Assembly: GCA_025201805.1 (NCBI GenBank)
Contig: MU619321.1
Span: 1-64,000, forward strand
Source of the DNA: Parasitella parasitica
Taxonomy: Eukaryota; Mucoromycota; Mucoromycetes; Mucorales; Mucoraceae
Direction: 5' to 3'
Length of the DNA stretch: 64,000 nt
Below the pieces are notes generated by a model, which saw only the letters and a program-made list of their open reading frames with translations, searched no databases and was not told the DNA's origin. The stretch's first letter is position 1; each line of letters opens with the position of its first letter. The translations under genes and the position numbers were made by a program. Below are positions 37,196 through 49,004 of this stretch, in pieces.

Positions 37196-37271
37196 TCGGT
37201 GACATTTAACAATAAATCCGACAAGGAACAATTGCCATGGCAACTGTGTCAAAGTGATAGTAGTCATTGTA
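37196..37271 (+). repeat. X-box repeat, copy 3
   Basis: GGTGACATTTAAC ... ATTGCCATGGCAAC (37231-37244, a near-perfect palindrome) ... AGTCATTG. It lies 50 bp from copy 4 in the same orientation. Confidence 0.8.
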
Positions 37272-37320
37272 AGCTTTGGGTACAACAATTTCATGTTTAA
37301 AGATATTATTGTTTACTAAA

Positions 37321-37408
37321 TAGAATCACCGGCGATATTTAACAATAAATCCGATTCAGGAACAGTTGCTATGACAACAAAGTCAAAATAATGGTAACCA
37401 TTACATTC
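37321..37408 (+). repeat. X-box repeat, copy 4
   Basis: TAGAATCACCGGCGATATTT ... GTTGCTATGACAAC (37365-37378) ... GGTAACCATTACATTCTA. The ends are inverted (TAGAAT / ATTCTA). Confidence 0.8.
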
Positions 37409-37917
37409 TATGAATATAACAAATATTGCTGAAGTTCAGTTATTTGCTAGAAATTCTGTTGTGTTTTTCCATGCAGAATGTAAAGTCAATCGAGAAGAAC
37501 TTACAAGGATGCGATATGAATCCACCGAATGTTGCCTATCCAAGCGAGTCATCCGACCCTTATTCAATCCAAGCATTGTATCACTGTACTAAGTATAATT
37601 CTTTGGCTTATTTAATTTTCATTTGATGTATATTTCAATACAATAAAAAGGAGCTTGCAGTCATTGTATTAAATTCACAACTTTTTCAAATGTATCTGTG
37701 CAATAGCAAAAGAAGCGTCTGGTTTATTATCGATATAGATACAAAGTAATATGTATCTTTTATGATTTACCCTTCTATTTAATTGACATCTTGGTTTAGA
37801 ATTGACACTACATTGAAAATTCATTGGTAGCATAAAGCTTCAAATTAAATTAAAAAAGAATTTGACAAGGTAGGTATTATCAAAAAAATGTAGTACTCAT
37901 TTTGAATGTTTTTACGA

Positions 37918-39720
37918 CTAATTTCCTTCAATACTATGCTGACCAATATACATAGTATTTAAATGGTCCTTTAGGTTTTGCACACCTACATCATCATATA
38001 CACAGAATGCATTTTTTTGTGGCTCAGTAAAATCTTTAGGAGGAGGTCTACAGAATTGCTGTAGATCATCTCTTAAGAAAGCTGGAACTTGTGTTAAGCT
38101 CAAATGATTTAGTTTGTGGCAACTATTTAGTAATTCGGCAATAGCTTGTACACTTAATCGAGTACAATAACTCAAATGTATGCATTCAATACTACAAGTG
38201 ACTCGAGCTTGATTTGCTTTTGATCGAATTGCTGCATCACTTATAAGAGCACATTTGACAAGGCCAACTCTTTTCCGCTTTGATAAATGTTTAAATGATT
38301 CAATAGCAGAAATATCTGTGACATTCACACAACATGCCACGTCTAAATAACGAAAAATAACGAATGCGAGGACAAACCGATGCAAGACGCTGGATTGATA
38401 GGTTAGTTATCTTGGAGCAATGGCCCAAATGTAAAGAGTGTAAATAGCGGCCTAGTTTACAAATAGATAATACACCATGATCAGTGATTTGAAAGCATTT
38501 GTTGAGGACTAGACTACGGACTTTCGGCGCTGACTGTACTAATATATCAATGGACACATCTGCAATGATGAAAATGCCAGTGAAATCCACTAATCGCAGT
38601 TGCTGATAAAACAACTGTTGTCGTTGTTGTAGCAATGAATTTATAAACGCTCCATCGTCAATCTGCACATTTGTATTGTCTGCATGACTAAGCCGAAGTT
38701 CTCGCAATTCTTGATTGTGATTGAATATGGATATCAATGCTTGGTTGTTTTTTTTTGCAATTCATGAAATCAACCTCCACAAGTCTAGGACAATGAGTCG
38801 ATAATGCAATAGCTGATTCGTCTGATACTTTTGAGTAGTTGTTTAGCTTTATCTAAATAATAGCAATATGAATACGCCCATGCGGTCCTCTTATTACATC
38901 CGCTTACTCTTCGTAAATGTATACATTGTGTTGCCAACATGCTGATCCCAGTATCTGTGATGCCATAGTGGTAACGACTCATACTCAAATTAAAGCCTTG
39001 CAAATGAGGGCATGATCTACAGCCTCAATTACTGGTGCATCCGTAATCTGATATACATCACTAAGGTCAACTGATACTAATTTAGGGCCAATATCATGTA
39101 TCAATGTGCATAATCCAACATCAGTTAGTTTAGAGTAACCGGCCAAAGTCAATCGTAAACGCTTGCAAGACCGTAATGTCGTGACGTGTAGGTCTTCGAC
39201 AGTGATGACAGATTAATACGGCGTATAAAAGTGGCGTATGAAAATGTGGTTTGTGAGTTGCTTGAATGATGGTGAAAAAAGTGATTCACGAGGGAGGCGG
39301 CTGCGAATTTTTGTGGCATTAGTTTGTGGGACTATGTTTAAGTCAAATATGTTTTAAGCTGTTATAAAATAAAAACCAACTGTTTATTGAAATTAATATA
39401 AGAATAGAAAAGTATGATTGTTTAAATATTACCAAAGTCTATTCTGAGCAATGTTGGTTATGAGTAAAAGTGGTTAGAGATTAGAGGAAAAGGGAAGGGT
39501 GGAAAAAATGATAGTTGCAGTATATAAATGTATGTCAATACTTGGTGGTACCAGCATAACCGAAAAGATGGTTCAAACCACATTATTTCTAAAGCCAGGT
39601 AGCTCCAACGTTTACACACACGAGAGCATGTTCTCAGGTCAATTGTGCCTTCAAATTTACGGAATACGCTTTGTATTATTTTCCATGATGAAAAGCAAGA
39701 AACCCCCCCCCCCATAATAG
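37918..39720 (-). pseudogene. Decayed F-box / leucine-rich-repeat protein (Grr1/Amn1 type)
   Basis: An F-box-like start (DLRTCSRVCKRWSYLALEIMW, near 39,590-39,655) is followed by cysteine-containing LRRs (e.g. KLTDVGLCTLI, KVSDESAIALSTHCPRL, QITDHGVLSI, KITNLSIQRLASVCPRI). These are the arrangement of SCF substrate receptors such as Grr1. The frame breaks at least four times: near 39195, near 39010 (one base lost), in an A9 run at 38748-38756, and at an exact 10-bp tandem duplication (38345-38364). A normal intron is still recognisable in the LRR part. Four breaks in 1.3 kb argue for a dead gene, not a sequencing slip. Confidence 0.75.
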
Positions 39721-39790
39721 GTACCGTACAGCAATAATTTATTTTATTTCAAGTGTGATCATCAATGCGACCATTATCTAAGCATATTCT

Positions 39791-41048
39791 TTACAATGAC
39801 CATAGTTTAACAACATTATCACTACCACCACTCACAAGGACACCATCACGGAATCTTATAGAATTTACATGACTTTTATGGCCAACGAACGATCTATGCT
39901 GAAATGATGTTCGATTGTATACCTAGTGAGAACAGTTAAAATTCATGCAAGATACAAGTTGAACTCGAACTTACATCAATGGCATTGCTAGTCCCTGAAC
40001 TAATTATTTTGCTTGCACTAAACTGAAGGCTAGACACAGGTGTTGTGTATGTCAATGTGTCAAATACAGAGCCTGTACGCAAATCCCAAATTCTGATAGT
40101 TTTATCTAAACTGCCACTGACAAGATGGACTTGGTCGAACTGTAAACATGTAATAGGTGCACTGTGTCCAGGTAAAGTTCGGTGCGCTTGCCCAGTTCTC
40201 ACTATTCAAACATGAGTATAATTGCATGTGCACAGGTGTAACTACTTACAATCCCACATCCGAATTTTGCCATCAGAGGTGCCGCTTGCTAGAGCAAAAT
40301 CCCAAAACTGCAGCGCTCCAACAAAATCATGTGCAGCATAGCCGTAATTCATGGCTGTATCTAGCCAGGACTCTACAACACCTCCACCTCCACCTCCATT
40401 TTTGCTTGCCCACATTACATCCAACGTTAACAAACATTGCTGTGTTTCCAGATCCCATTGTCGAATGGTCTTGTCGTTAGATCCGGACACAGCGTTAGCT
40501 TGATTTGCATGTAACGCTGTCACCTCGCCTTGATGTCCTTCAAGTGTGAATGTTTCGTTAACAATACCACCGTCAATCGCCGTCAAACTAGGTGAACTAG
40601 GCGTAAATGAAAACAAGGAGCTTCCAGGAAAATTTTGCTGCGGTGGAGGAATAAGAGATAGGTCCCATTGTTTAATTGTATGGTCGTCCGAGCCTGTAAG
40701 AAGGGAGGCTTCATTTAAATGAAGACACCTCACAATGCCTTTATGACCCTCCACATTTCCAAGACAACGATTTCGATACAAATCCCATGCTTTCACAGTG
40801 CCGTCCATGGACGACGATACCAACATGCCTTTGCGATGATTGAAATCCAAGCATAATATATCGTCTGTATGTCCTTCTAATGTCCTGTAACATGTGCCTG
40901 ATTCGAAATCTTCATCGTCGGAATCTGATTCATTTCCTCTGTCTGATTTTGACGCTCTACCACCAATGCTTCCACCCTCTTCGATATCGATAATGGTGTC
41001 GTTTAAATCATCAACTATTTCAGACATTATTATCTGTGTTTTCGATTT

Positions 41049-41085
<37 letters not shown>

Positions 41086-41976
41086 AACTTACTTATGAGC
41101 TGCAGTTGAATGTCTTTTTCTTCCAATTTTTCCCATTTCTGTTCCAGAATTTCTCGTTTGTTCAGTAATTCATTAATTTGGAGGTTTATTTGTTCGATTT
41201 CATTTACAGTTGAAGACTGTGTGAACTAGATTAGCCTCCAAATCTTGTTTGTGTGTCGTTAACCTATTTCTCCCTCGTTATTTACCTTTTGCATGCCAAG
41301 TTTATCACAATCTCTAACTCTTTTCTCTCTTTCACTGATAATCTGGGTCAGTGATCTGGGCATGTCTAGCATGAAAAGCCATAAATATCGACTGCTACTC
41401 AACAAATTACAAAATATATATACCTTTGATCTGTCCCTCTGATTTGACATCTTGTCTCTTCTTCTTTGCACGGGGTTTTCTAGGAGACTTGCTTGTCTTG
41501 GCCAACGAAGGATAAGCAGATGCAAATCCTTGGAACAGCGTCACAGGGTTATTAGTTTCGGGTATATCAGCTTGCAAGAGAACGGTGCTTGACGGCCAAG
41601 CATACATTTTACCATGCAGCACAAGATCACGAGGTGCTGCCAATACTGTACTAGAATTAGATGTCTGTTGACGCTGTTGTTGCTGTTGCATGAGTTGTAA
41701 AGCTTTTACCATGGACTCGGATTTGTAGACTGGATGGGCAGCTAGAGGACTAAACATTACTGTAGAAAGCGACTCCAGTTGTGTCAACGAAGACGTCCAT
41801 TCAGTAGAGGGCGTTAGCCATACTCTCGCTGAATGCACCACACTGTTGGCCTTATGTTTAGCTGCAGCTACAACAGAAGTATAATTGAAAGAAGGGCTTG
41901 TATTGCTCGTATTTACAACAGTGGTGCGCTCTGATCTTTTGTGCACAATAGGTGGTGATTTTTTATCGGTGGACAT
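39791..41976 (-). CDS. MDV1: Mitochondrial division WD40 adaptor (Mdv1/Caf4 type)
   Basis: Five exons (41976-41424, 41365-41286, 41225-40250, 40201-39975, 39922-39791) close to 655 residues. The N-terminal part binds Fis1 in the family; the middle is a coiled coil (EIEQINLQINELLNKREI), then an acidic linker and seven WD40 blades (e.g. TIKQWDL, TIRQWDL, TIRIWDL). The fungal Mdv1 signature LETQQCLLTLDVMW is present. Mdv1 links Fis1 on the mitochondrial surface to the dynamin Dnm1. A (CA)n repeat at 41053-41083 falls at the coiled-coil/linker border. Read through, it gives alternating Cys-Val; splicing there with GTAAG...CACAG would break the frame. That junction is therefore unsettled. Confidence 0.88.
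41053..41083. repeat. (CA)n microsatellite within the Mdv1 gene
   Basis: About 15 CA units. A change by one unit would shift the frame of the gene as modelled. Confidence 0.9.
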
Positions 41977-42476
41977 GGTCAGATTCTCTCCTTTTTAATG
42001 GAAAGAGGTATCAAGTAATATATTCAATGGGAAGAAACGAAAAGTTAATTGCAGTGCTTTTCAACCGTCCTTTTGTTGCCTTACTCAAGTGACGTCAGCT
42101 GAGCACCTTTCTGCATAATCTTTTGACATTGCTATTCCAAGAAACATTTAAAAGAGCAAATCAGTATAGATTATAAGTCAAGAGGGACAAATTGATGCTC
42201 GCTAGTGATGCTAAACATGACATGCTTATGTGCCAGGCAACCGATGTCTGATTCATATTCTGTCGCCGAACCCAGCAGTTCAGATGAGCAAGTGAGTTAC
42301 ATTTGATTCTGACGTGCCTTTGATTTAGGGTACAAGTTGCTGTGTAAACAGTGCTGCTTCTGCAAACATCACGGCACTTGCTTGTTGACCTGCTGAAAAA
42401 GGAATATCTACATGGCAACAAGATCATTGCCGTCGTATCATAGGTGCAACAGTTGTGCCGAATATTNNNNNNNNNN

Positions 42477-42515
<39 letters not shown>

Positions 42516-42580
42516 GACTTTTTGCGACAAGTAGCAAGTATCCCTGCTGCATTCTTTTCTTTTGACAAACTCTGATTACA
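41977..42580. other. Intergenic with assembly gap and possible truncated gene
   Basis: Divergent region between Mdv1 (-) and COA8 (+). A short frame with a good donor (MSDSYSVAEPSSSDEQ then GTGAGT, 42244-42291) cannot be followed because of the gap at 42467-42476. No product can be named. Confidence 0.3.
42467..42513. other. Ten-N gap followed by poly(A)37
   Basis: N at 42467-42476 and A at 42477-42513. This is a scaffold join at a homopolymer; sequence may be missing here. Confidence 0.98.
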
Positions 42581-43311
42581 ATGGCATTGCGTTTACGAGT
42601 AAATGGAGCTAAAATGTTGGCAGCATGACAAGATATTTAACTGTATTTCATTAGCAAACCATAAAATTAACACATATCTACGGTCACAGGCGTGCAATGG
42701 TTACTACATTCAGCTCAAGTATGCAAACACATCTGCTAAATATCTCTAAATACTGATCTTATTTACTAGATAAATCTGCCAAGCGGCAAGATTGGACTGA
42801 AAATTTGGCCACGCCTGTTGCAGCAGACATGATCGGCATACCAGATCCTATTTCAAACCTTAGACCAGTCAAATACTATACGCCACCTAATGAAACAATG
42901 GAGGAGAAAGAATGGAGAGAATCATGTCAACGGGTAGATGCGTTTAACCAAGACTTTTGGCAAAAAAATAACACGCTATTCATGAAAGCAAAGGCAGAAT
43001 TTGAAGATCAATGTGAGTTGGGCATAGCACCTATATCCTCCATGATGCATTAACTATTATATATGTTAGTCAAGGCAAAGGGAGAAGTGGTGACAGCAGA
43101 GGCAATGTCTATGTTTTACAAAGATTTCTTGAACAAGGCATATGATCGTCAAATGGAGTACAATCGTACATGGTGGAAAATGAACATTGCTCAATTATAC
43201 CCCGGATTCAAAGCTGCAATCCGCTCGCTGCATAAATCAAAGAATGAACCTGGATCTGCAACATGTTTCAATAAAGGAAATGGCTTTTGGGAAAAGAGCT
43301 TTGAATCATAG
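42581..43311 (+). CDS. COA8: Cytochrome c oxidase assembly factor COA8 (APOPT1) homologue
   Basis: Four exons (42581-42598, 42655-42718, 42770-43012, 43070-43311) close to 188 residues. The basic N-terminus (MALRLRQTIKLTHIYGHRRA) is a likely mitochondrial presequence. The body has the family motifs IGIPDPISNLRPVKYY, the helix with FNQDFWQKNN, the segment MSMFYKDFLNKAYDRQMEYN and WWKMN, in the same order as human COA8. COA8 acts in the mitochondrial matrix to support complex IV assembly and protect it from oxidative stress. The first exon is only 18 nt but is needed for the presequence. Confidence 0.85.
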
Positions 43312-43335
43312 AACGAATAAATATTTTATTTCAAA

Positions 43336-44194
43336 TTACAAATTTGCAACAGACGCTCTTTGCAAAAGTTTGTTGACTTTACTAGCGTCCATATATTCTT
43401 TAACAATAGCACTAACTCCCTTGAATTTTTCGTGCTTTGCGTCTTGGCACAATTGGAAGAGGACAGACTCAGATGTAGTGACAACAGCCCCAGCAGATCT
43501 CATGCGCTGGAAAAGAAATTAGTGTAAGCAACAGATTTCATATATCTATATGTATATCCAACATACAGCAATTGCAATGTCAATCTCGGGATAGTTTTGA
43601 GATGAAATGCCATCGGCAATGACATGGACATCATAGCCGTTTTCGAGCAACTCAAGAGCAGTTTGAAGAACACACACGTGGCTCTACATCAATGGATGAA
43701 TAGCAAGAACAAACTGCACTGACATGTACGTACCTCAATACCTAGTAGAAGAATGGATTTGGTGTTGTTCTTTTTCAAGACGTCAACAACTTCAGGCAAG
43801 TACATGCTGAACTTTGTCTTTTCGACGCATACAGCTGCATCAGAAATATCCAGCTCGGTGACAGTTTTCTCAAACGCTATTATGAGTGAGAAAAATATAG
43901 TTTATCGGTACGTGCTTTATACATGTTACCCTTTGGATATTGTTCAGTGACAACTATAGGAACATCCAAAAGCTTACTGGCTTTGATCTAAAAAATCAAA
44001 ATTGATTGACACGGTAAGCTACAATAAAGAATTGTTCCGTCTTTCTTGGTTGTTATATATAAACTTGCCATTTTACCAGCAACAGAGATGACGGAAGGGT
44101 ATTGCCAGATAAGGCCCTTGAAGCGTTCTTGAATATCACAAATAAACAGGGCGGTAGTTTTGGGAACCAACTTGGCAACCTTCTTGATAGACAT
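43336..44194 (-). CDS. Isochorismatase-like hydrolase (ISOC2 type)
   Basis: Five exons (44194-44069, 43987-43930, 43876-43734, 43683-43567, 43506-43336) close to 204 residues. It has the isochorismatase fold: [11 protein letters not shown] with the nucleophilic-triad aspartate, VVTEQYPK, the lysine in [10 protein letters not shown] and [16 protein letters not shown] with the catalytic cysteine. The D-K-C set is that of cysteine hydrolases such as nicotinamidase; the ISOC1/2 subgroup has no settled substrate. Intron 1 is of GC-AG type (ATG|GCAAGT); the alternative GT donor upstream gives a stop. It is convergent with COA8, 25 bp apart. Confidence 0.88.
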
Positions 44195-44433
44195 AGTGGA
44201 TAATAAAGAAAATTAAGATAAAGGGAAAAAAAGATAATAATGGGTTTCCTGGTGGGAAAGGAATTTGTAACAATGGTGTAAGCTGAAAATATACCTTGAT
44301 TTGAAAGTCAATTGCTATACTACTGATCTGGCAAGTTCTGCCTGATTATCCTCTCAAGTGAGAGGATTTAAGAAATAGGTGTACTTGCTTGCTTAATCGG
44401 TAACTGAAAGTTTGTGGAAGGACTAAAAAAGAG

Positions 44434-44507
44434 TGCTTCCAGCCGGGGTCGAACCGGCGATCTTCGCTATGTGAAAGCGATGAGTTAAACCACTTCTCCA
44501 TGGAAAC
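44434..44507 (-). tRNA. tRNA-Val (CAC)
   Basis: 74 nt with no intron. The acceptor stem is GTTTCCA/TGGAAGC with discriminator A, anticodon stem TCGCT/AGCGA with loop TTCACAT (anticodon CAC) and T stem GCCGG/CCGGC with TTCGACC. A T6 pol III terminator follows just downstream on the minus strand. Confidence 0.95.
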
Positions 44508-45069
44508 CTCCACGAGTTTTTGCTCAACGCAAAAAATTATATTTAATAAATTAATTTTTAATATCACGTGATAAAGCTTGATAACCATCAAGTTCATTGT
44601 AGTGTAACAAAAGTTGATAGTTGATTTGCTTTGCAGGTTAATCATGATGAAAATAAAAATAAAACCAACTTACCATAATTATATTCCTTCTTGATAATTA
44701 ACATTTACTTCATGTCATTGCGAAATATGGTCATCACAGTATTTTTTATGATGTTGACTTGATGAAGTATGAAAAAAATACTAAAACCTAGGCACCATTG
44801 GGATTAATTCCTTTGATTTATGTTAAAAAAATTGATCTGATTTAAGATAGTGAACAGTTATTTAGTATATTGAATTGATGAAATTCGAAAGAAATAATAC
44901 ACATTCATTCCAATTGACATGATATGTCTTGATGAATATTATAATTCATGACTCAAAAACCCCGCCTTATCTTATCCTTAAAAGATAACAAGATGCCCCA
45001 AGTCTTTTTCTCTTCTTGTGTTCTACTTTTTCACATTTTGTTGGTTGGTTTCCTTGCATTAAATCAATT
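44508..45069. other. Intergenic, 560 bp
   Basis: Lies between tRNA-Val and the ammonium transporter. AT-rich; no gene is seen. Confidence 0.5.
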
Positions 45070-47428
45070 ATGTCGGCCAATACAACATCACCAGACTTGG
45101 AAACAAACTATGTTACAAATAGCGGCGATACCGGATGGGTGATGATATGTACAATGCTTGTATTTTTGATGGTAATATTGTTATTTAATCAAAGTAAACA
45201 GCAGTATGTTTTGACATTTATCAAAAGTCACCTGCATTGGGATTTTTTTACGCAGGACTTGCCAGAGCTAAAAATGCATTATCACTTATGTATCTAACCG
45301 TTATGTCAGTTGCAGTTGTTTCTTTTCAAGTACATATGTAAACCATGGGATATGGGATTTTCACGTTTTTAATTCTTTTCTTCTGTTTCATAGTGGTACT
45401 TGATTGGTTATTCACTCACCTTTTCTGAAACCGGATCCTCTTTCATTGGCGATTCCAGTAAGAAAATGACGATTGATGATTGTTTCTTTTTACTAGAGCG
45501 TTTACGGTAGAAAATTTTCTGTTACGAGATGTTGGTAGACAACCACAAGCACCTGGTCAAACAATCCCAGCTTCAGCTTTTATGTTGTTTCAATGTATGT
45601 TTGCTGCCATCACGCCAGGTAAACAAAACCGTTGTGTCATCTCCAGATTTGGAAATCAAAATTAATGACACTATATATATGTTTAGCATTAGCTTTTGGA
45701 TCTGCCGCGGAACGAATGTCGGTAAGTTTTGGTAGCCTTTGTGTTGTTTATATATGACTTACAATTTGGAAATTTTAGTTGGGTCCAGCAATATTATTTA
45801 TTTTTATTTGGACAACCTTAGTCTATGGTTTGTACTCATGTGAATAAGACAAGTACGATCCAATAACAACCGTTTCAGATATCATCACCAATTGGGTTTG
45901 GAGCCCAAAAGGTTGGCTTGCTGTAATGGGCGTTATGGATTATGCAGGGTATTTTTAATTGTCTTGAGATTTGAAAAATTATATTAATTTGAATCTGTTC
46001 ACATAGTGGCACACCTGTTCATATTTCAAGTGGTTTAGCAGCAGGTAAATATTATCACCATTACATCCTTGTTTAATTGGTTAACCTTATCATCGTATAG
46101 TTGCCTATGCTATGGTCGTTGGCAAACGCAGAGATTACAATGAAAATGTCAATGTTCCTCATAATGTTTCGTTTGTGTTCTTGGGTTTAGCTTTGATGTG
46201 GTTTGGCTGGCTAGGCTTTAATGCTGGAAGTGCTTTAGGTGCTAATGCTCGTAGCGTTCATTCTCTTGTATGCACTCATTTATCAGCTTGCACGGCTGCT
46301 GTTGTCTGGGTTTTGATGGACTATCAACACACTCGTAAGTGGTCTATCATTGGTCTTTGTACAGGAGCTGTTGCCGGTTTGGCTACAATCACCCCAGGAT
46401 CAGGCTTTGTGAGCGAGGCAAGCTCTCTTGCATTTGGAGCACTAGGCTCTATTATATCTAATATTATTATTCGCTTCAAACATCGCCTTGGTTTTGACGA
46501 TGCTCTTGATGTGTTTGCTGTGCATTACATTGGTGGTTTAGTAGGCCTGGTGCTGACCGGCATCTTTGCAGAGCAGCGAGTGATTGCATTGGGCTTTCCT
46601 GAAGGTACGCCCTCTGATGCTATGCCCAAGGGAGGTTGGCTTGATGGAAATTGGGTTCAAGTGCCTGTTCAATTGGCTGCTATTGGTAGCGTTTCTGCTT
46701 GGTCGTTTGTTGTTACTTACATCATATTGGTTGTACTCAACAAAATACCCTCTCTTAAATTGAGGTTAGCCGACGAAGACGAAATTATTGGTACTGATTG
46801 GGCAGAAATGGGTGAGCGTGCTTATGGCTACTTGCCCATGGACGAAGAACAAGCTCGAATTCAACAACTAGAAGAAGAAAATAGACGCCGCTTAGAAGAA
46901 GCAGAAGAAGAAGCTATTAGTCAGGGCCGCGCAGTGCAACTGGATGAACATGTTAACGGTACACTTGGACATCAAAATAGAAATTCAAGTGGTATAGATT
47001 TGCATCTGAATACAGTCCCAACTGGAACTAGTACGGCTCACCGTAAAGGGTTCAAGCAAAACCTCTGCCATGTAATGACGGCTCAAAGTCCATTTAAAAA
47101 GAAAAAGAGGAATAATCCAGTAGATGGTGCATTTGTTATGGAAGAGCCTGTCATATTGAATTATGGACAAGATAAAGATGTTGGTGGTGATGGTAGTTTA
47201 TCTAAAGAAATGGATTCTTATACCTTGAAGAGTGCCCGCACACAGCAACCACAGAAAGATGTGGAATTGGCTGATTTAGCAGATCAAAAGAAATCTTTCT
47301 ATTACGATACAGATGAAGTTGGAACGAGCACAACTGTGAGTAGTGGGCATAACACACCGAGAATTGAATTCCATGATTCAGATATTGAGTGTGTCAATAG
47401 CAATAGCTCGCCTCAAGTAAAAAGATGA
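45070..47428 (+). CDS. Ammonium transporter (Amt/Mep family)
   Basis: Nine exons (45070-45171, 45228-45329, 45394-45457, 45499-45618, 45687-45721, 45779-45827, 45879-45948, 46007-46044, 46101-47428) close to 635 residues. Eleven membrane helices are expected. Seen motifs: FFYAGLARAKN near helix 2, MDYAGGTPVHISSGLAA (including the first pore histidine), WFGWLGFNAGS, and the second pore histidine in FAVHYIGGLVG. The C-terminal tail after the membrane part is unusually long (about 200 residues), charged and probably cytoplasmic. Amt/Mep trimers import ammonium in nitrogen-poor conditions and some act as sensors. The eight introns all lie in the first third. Confidence 0.95.
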
Positions 47429-47483
47429 ACGATCGTTTTGTAATAACAAACAGTACGCATAATATATTTATATTTATCAACAA

Positions 47484-49004
47484 CTAATTTACAAAATCTT
47501 CGTAATCATCCATAACATTCATATTCTCCAAATCTAAGTTTTGGGGATAAAGTGTATTATCCAAGCGAGTTTCAGGTTCATAAAGACAAGAATATTCTGG
47601 TTTATGATCAGGCAGCATACCAGGCGTGTAATTGTAATTGTATGTTTGTTCATGAAGTTCCCATACACCCCGACGTACCAACGTTCTATCGCCAGAGGGC
47701 TCGGTAAACGTTGCATCCTTGTCAACAACTTCAGGTTCACTCAATATGACAGTATCTGCAGACGTAACTTCAACATAAATTGTATAACTGCGCATATCAT
47801 TTACGATGCAACGCATCCAACCACGAATTTTTTGATCAGCATTAACAGCAAGGGGCTCTTTGAATAAGAAGCGTACTTGTTGCCAATGAGTACGATCAGC
47901 GCTTGGTCCAGTTGACATTTCGACAGTGCTGCCTAAATCTTCTGAATTAGGTTTGTCATAAGGTGGAGGTGCAAACACGAGGTCGAACCATCCTGCAACG
48001 CCGTGCATTAGCCCTGTGTATTGGGCAGTCCAACTAAATGGAATTGTGATATCTTGCAACTCTTCAACAGTGACAGTAGAGAAATCAACACCATAGGTAT
48101 CAAATATGGAAGGAGTCGTGATCAAGCTGCGAGGATCAAAGTGGCCAACGACGGGCATACCAAACATTTCATCACGAGCGTCCTTGTAAAGTGGAGTCAA
48201 ATCGATACCATAGAATGATTGCTGCTCCCTAATGTGAAAGATTTCAGTGAGCTCTTTTTTTTCTTCTTTAATGCAATAGACTTACCAGAAACGAGCTTTA
48301 CCCATCGTTTCACTCCATAAAGTTGCATCAGTGAATGGCGCAAGGTAAATGTTGCCTTTGGAGGGGAATAAAGCTCCTCCAGGCTTCAAATAGTGGTCCC
48401 TAGCATAAACATAGCTTTCCAACTATAGCCTAGTTAGTACACATTATCTATTTCGACCAGCTTAACTCATCTTGCCATTCTTTCATGGAACAAAAGCACA
48501 CCAATAGGCTCGGATATGATTGTATCAACTTTGGGCACTGGTAAATTAGGCTCTTCAATCTTAGCTATACCCCAACTTTTTAATATCAAATTAGCTGTTT
48601 ACGTTTAAAAATGCACGCACCATTCACTACTTTGATTTTATCCCTCAAGAAAGCATTCTTTCCTTCATCAGCAGCTTTGACAAGCTTCTCCATTTTTTTA
48701 GCCATCCCGGATGCTTCAACAGCGTAAACTTTCTGGGCACCAGCTTGAACCGCAAAATAGGAAAGAATACCAGAGCCAGAACCAACATCCATAACAAGCT
48801 TATCTTTAAAAGACTTGGGTCCGTTCAACAAGATGGAAGAGCGGTAAGTAGAGGTACGTACGGTATCTTGCAGCATATTTTGCTAAACAAACATGTCAGT
48901 CTTGACCGCGTATACTACACAGATGAGCGTACCTGATGCTGAAGTTGAGCATAATAACCGAAGTATTGTGGATCTCTGTGTTCTACACCAGGGACTTCAG
49001 ACAT
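47484..49004 (-). CDS. Protein arginine methyltransferase, CARM1/PRMT4-like
   Basis: Five exons (49004-48933, 48882-48621, 48564-48476, 48422-48286, 48228-47484) close to 434 residues. The N-terminal [17 protein letters not shown] leads into [13 protein letters not shown]-binding motif I is [20 protein letters not shown]. The double-E loop reads [13 protein letters not shown], with both glutamates, and a histidine-loop motif [11 protein letters not shown] is near the C-terminal barrel. The YFxxYxxLxxQQNMxQD start is that of CARM1, which asymmetrically dimethylates arginines in histone H3 and RNA-binding proteins. Intron 3 is of GC-AG type (ATG|GCAAGA). The GWFD (instead of the usual FWFD) is a small departure. 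Confidence 0.92.

Larger units (their letters stand above)
33720..37917. other. 4.2-kb region without a convincing gene
   Basis: It contains X-box repeat copies 2-4 and a pogo-like end sequence near 34783 (TA then CAGTCGGAACTCGTTATAAC). A 125-codon minus-strand frame lies at 35789-36166. The base composition is AT-rich with no spliceable family domains seen. Confidence 0.5.
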
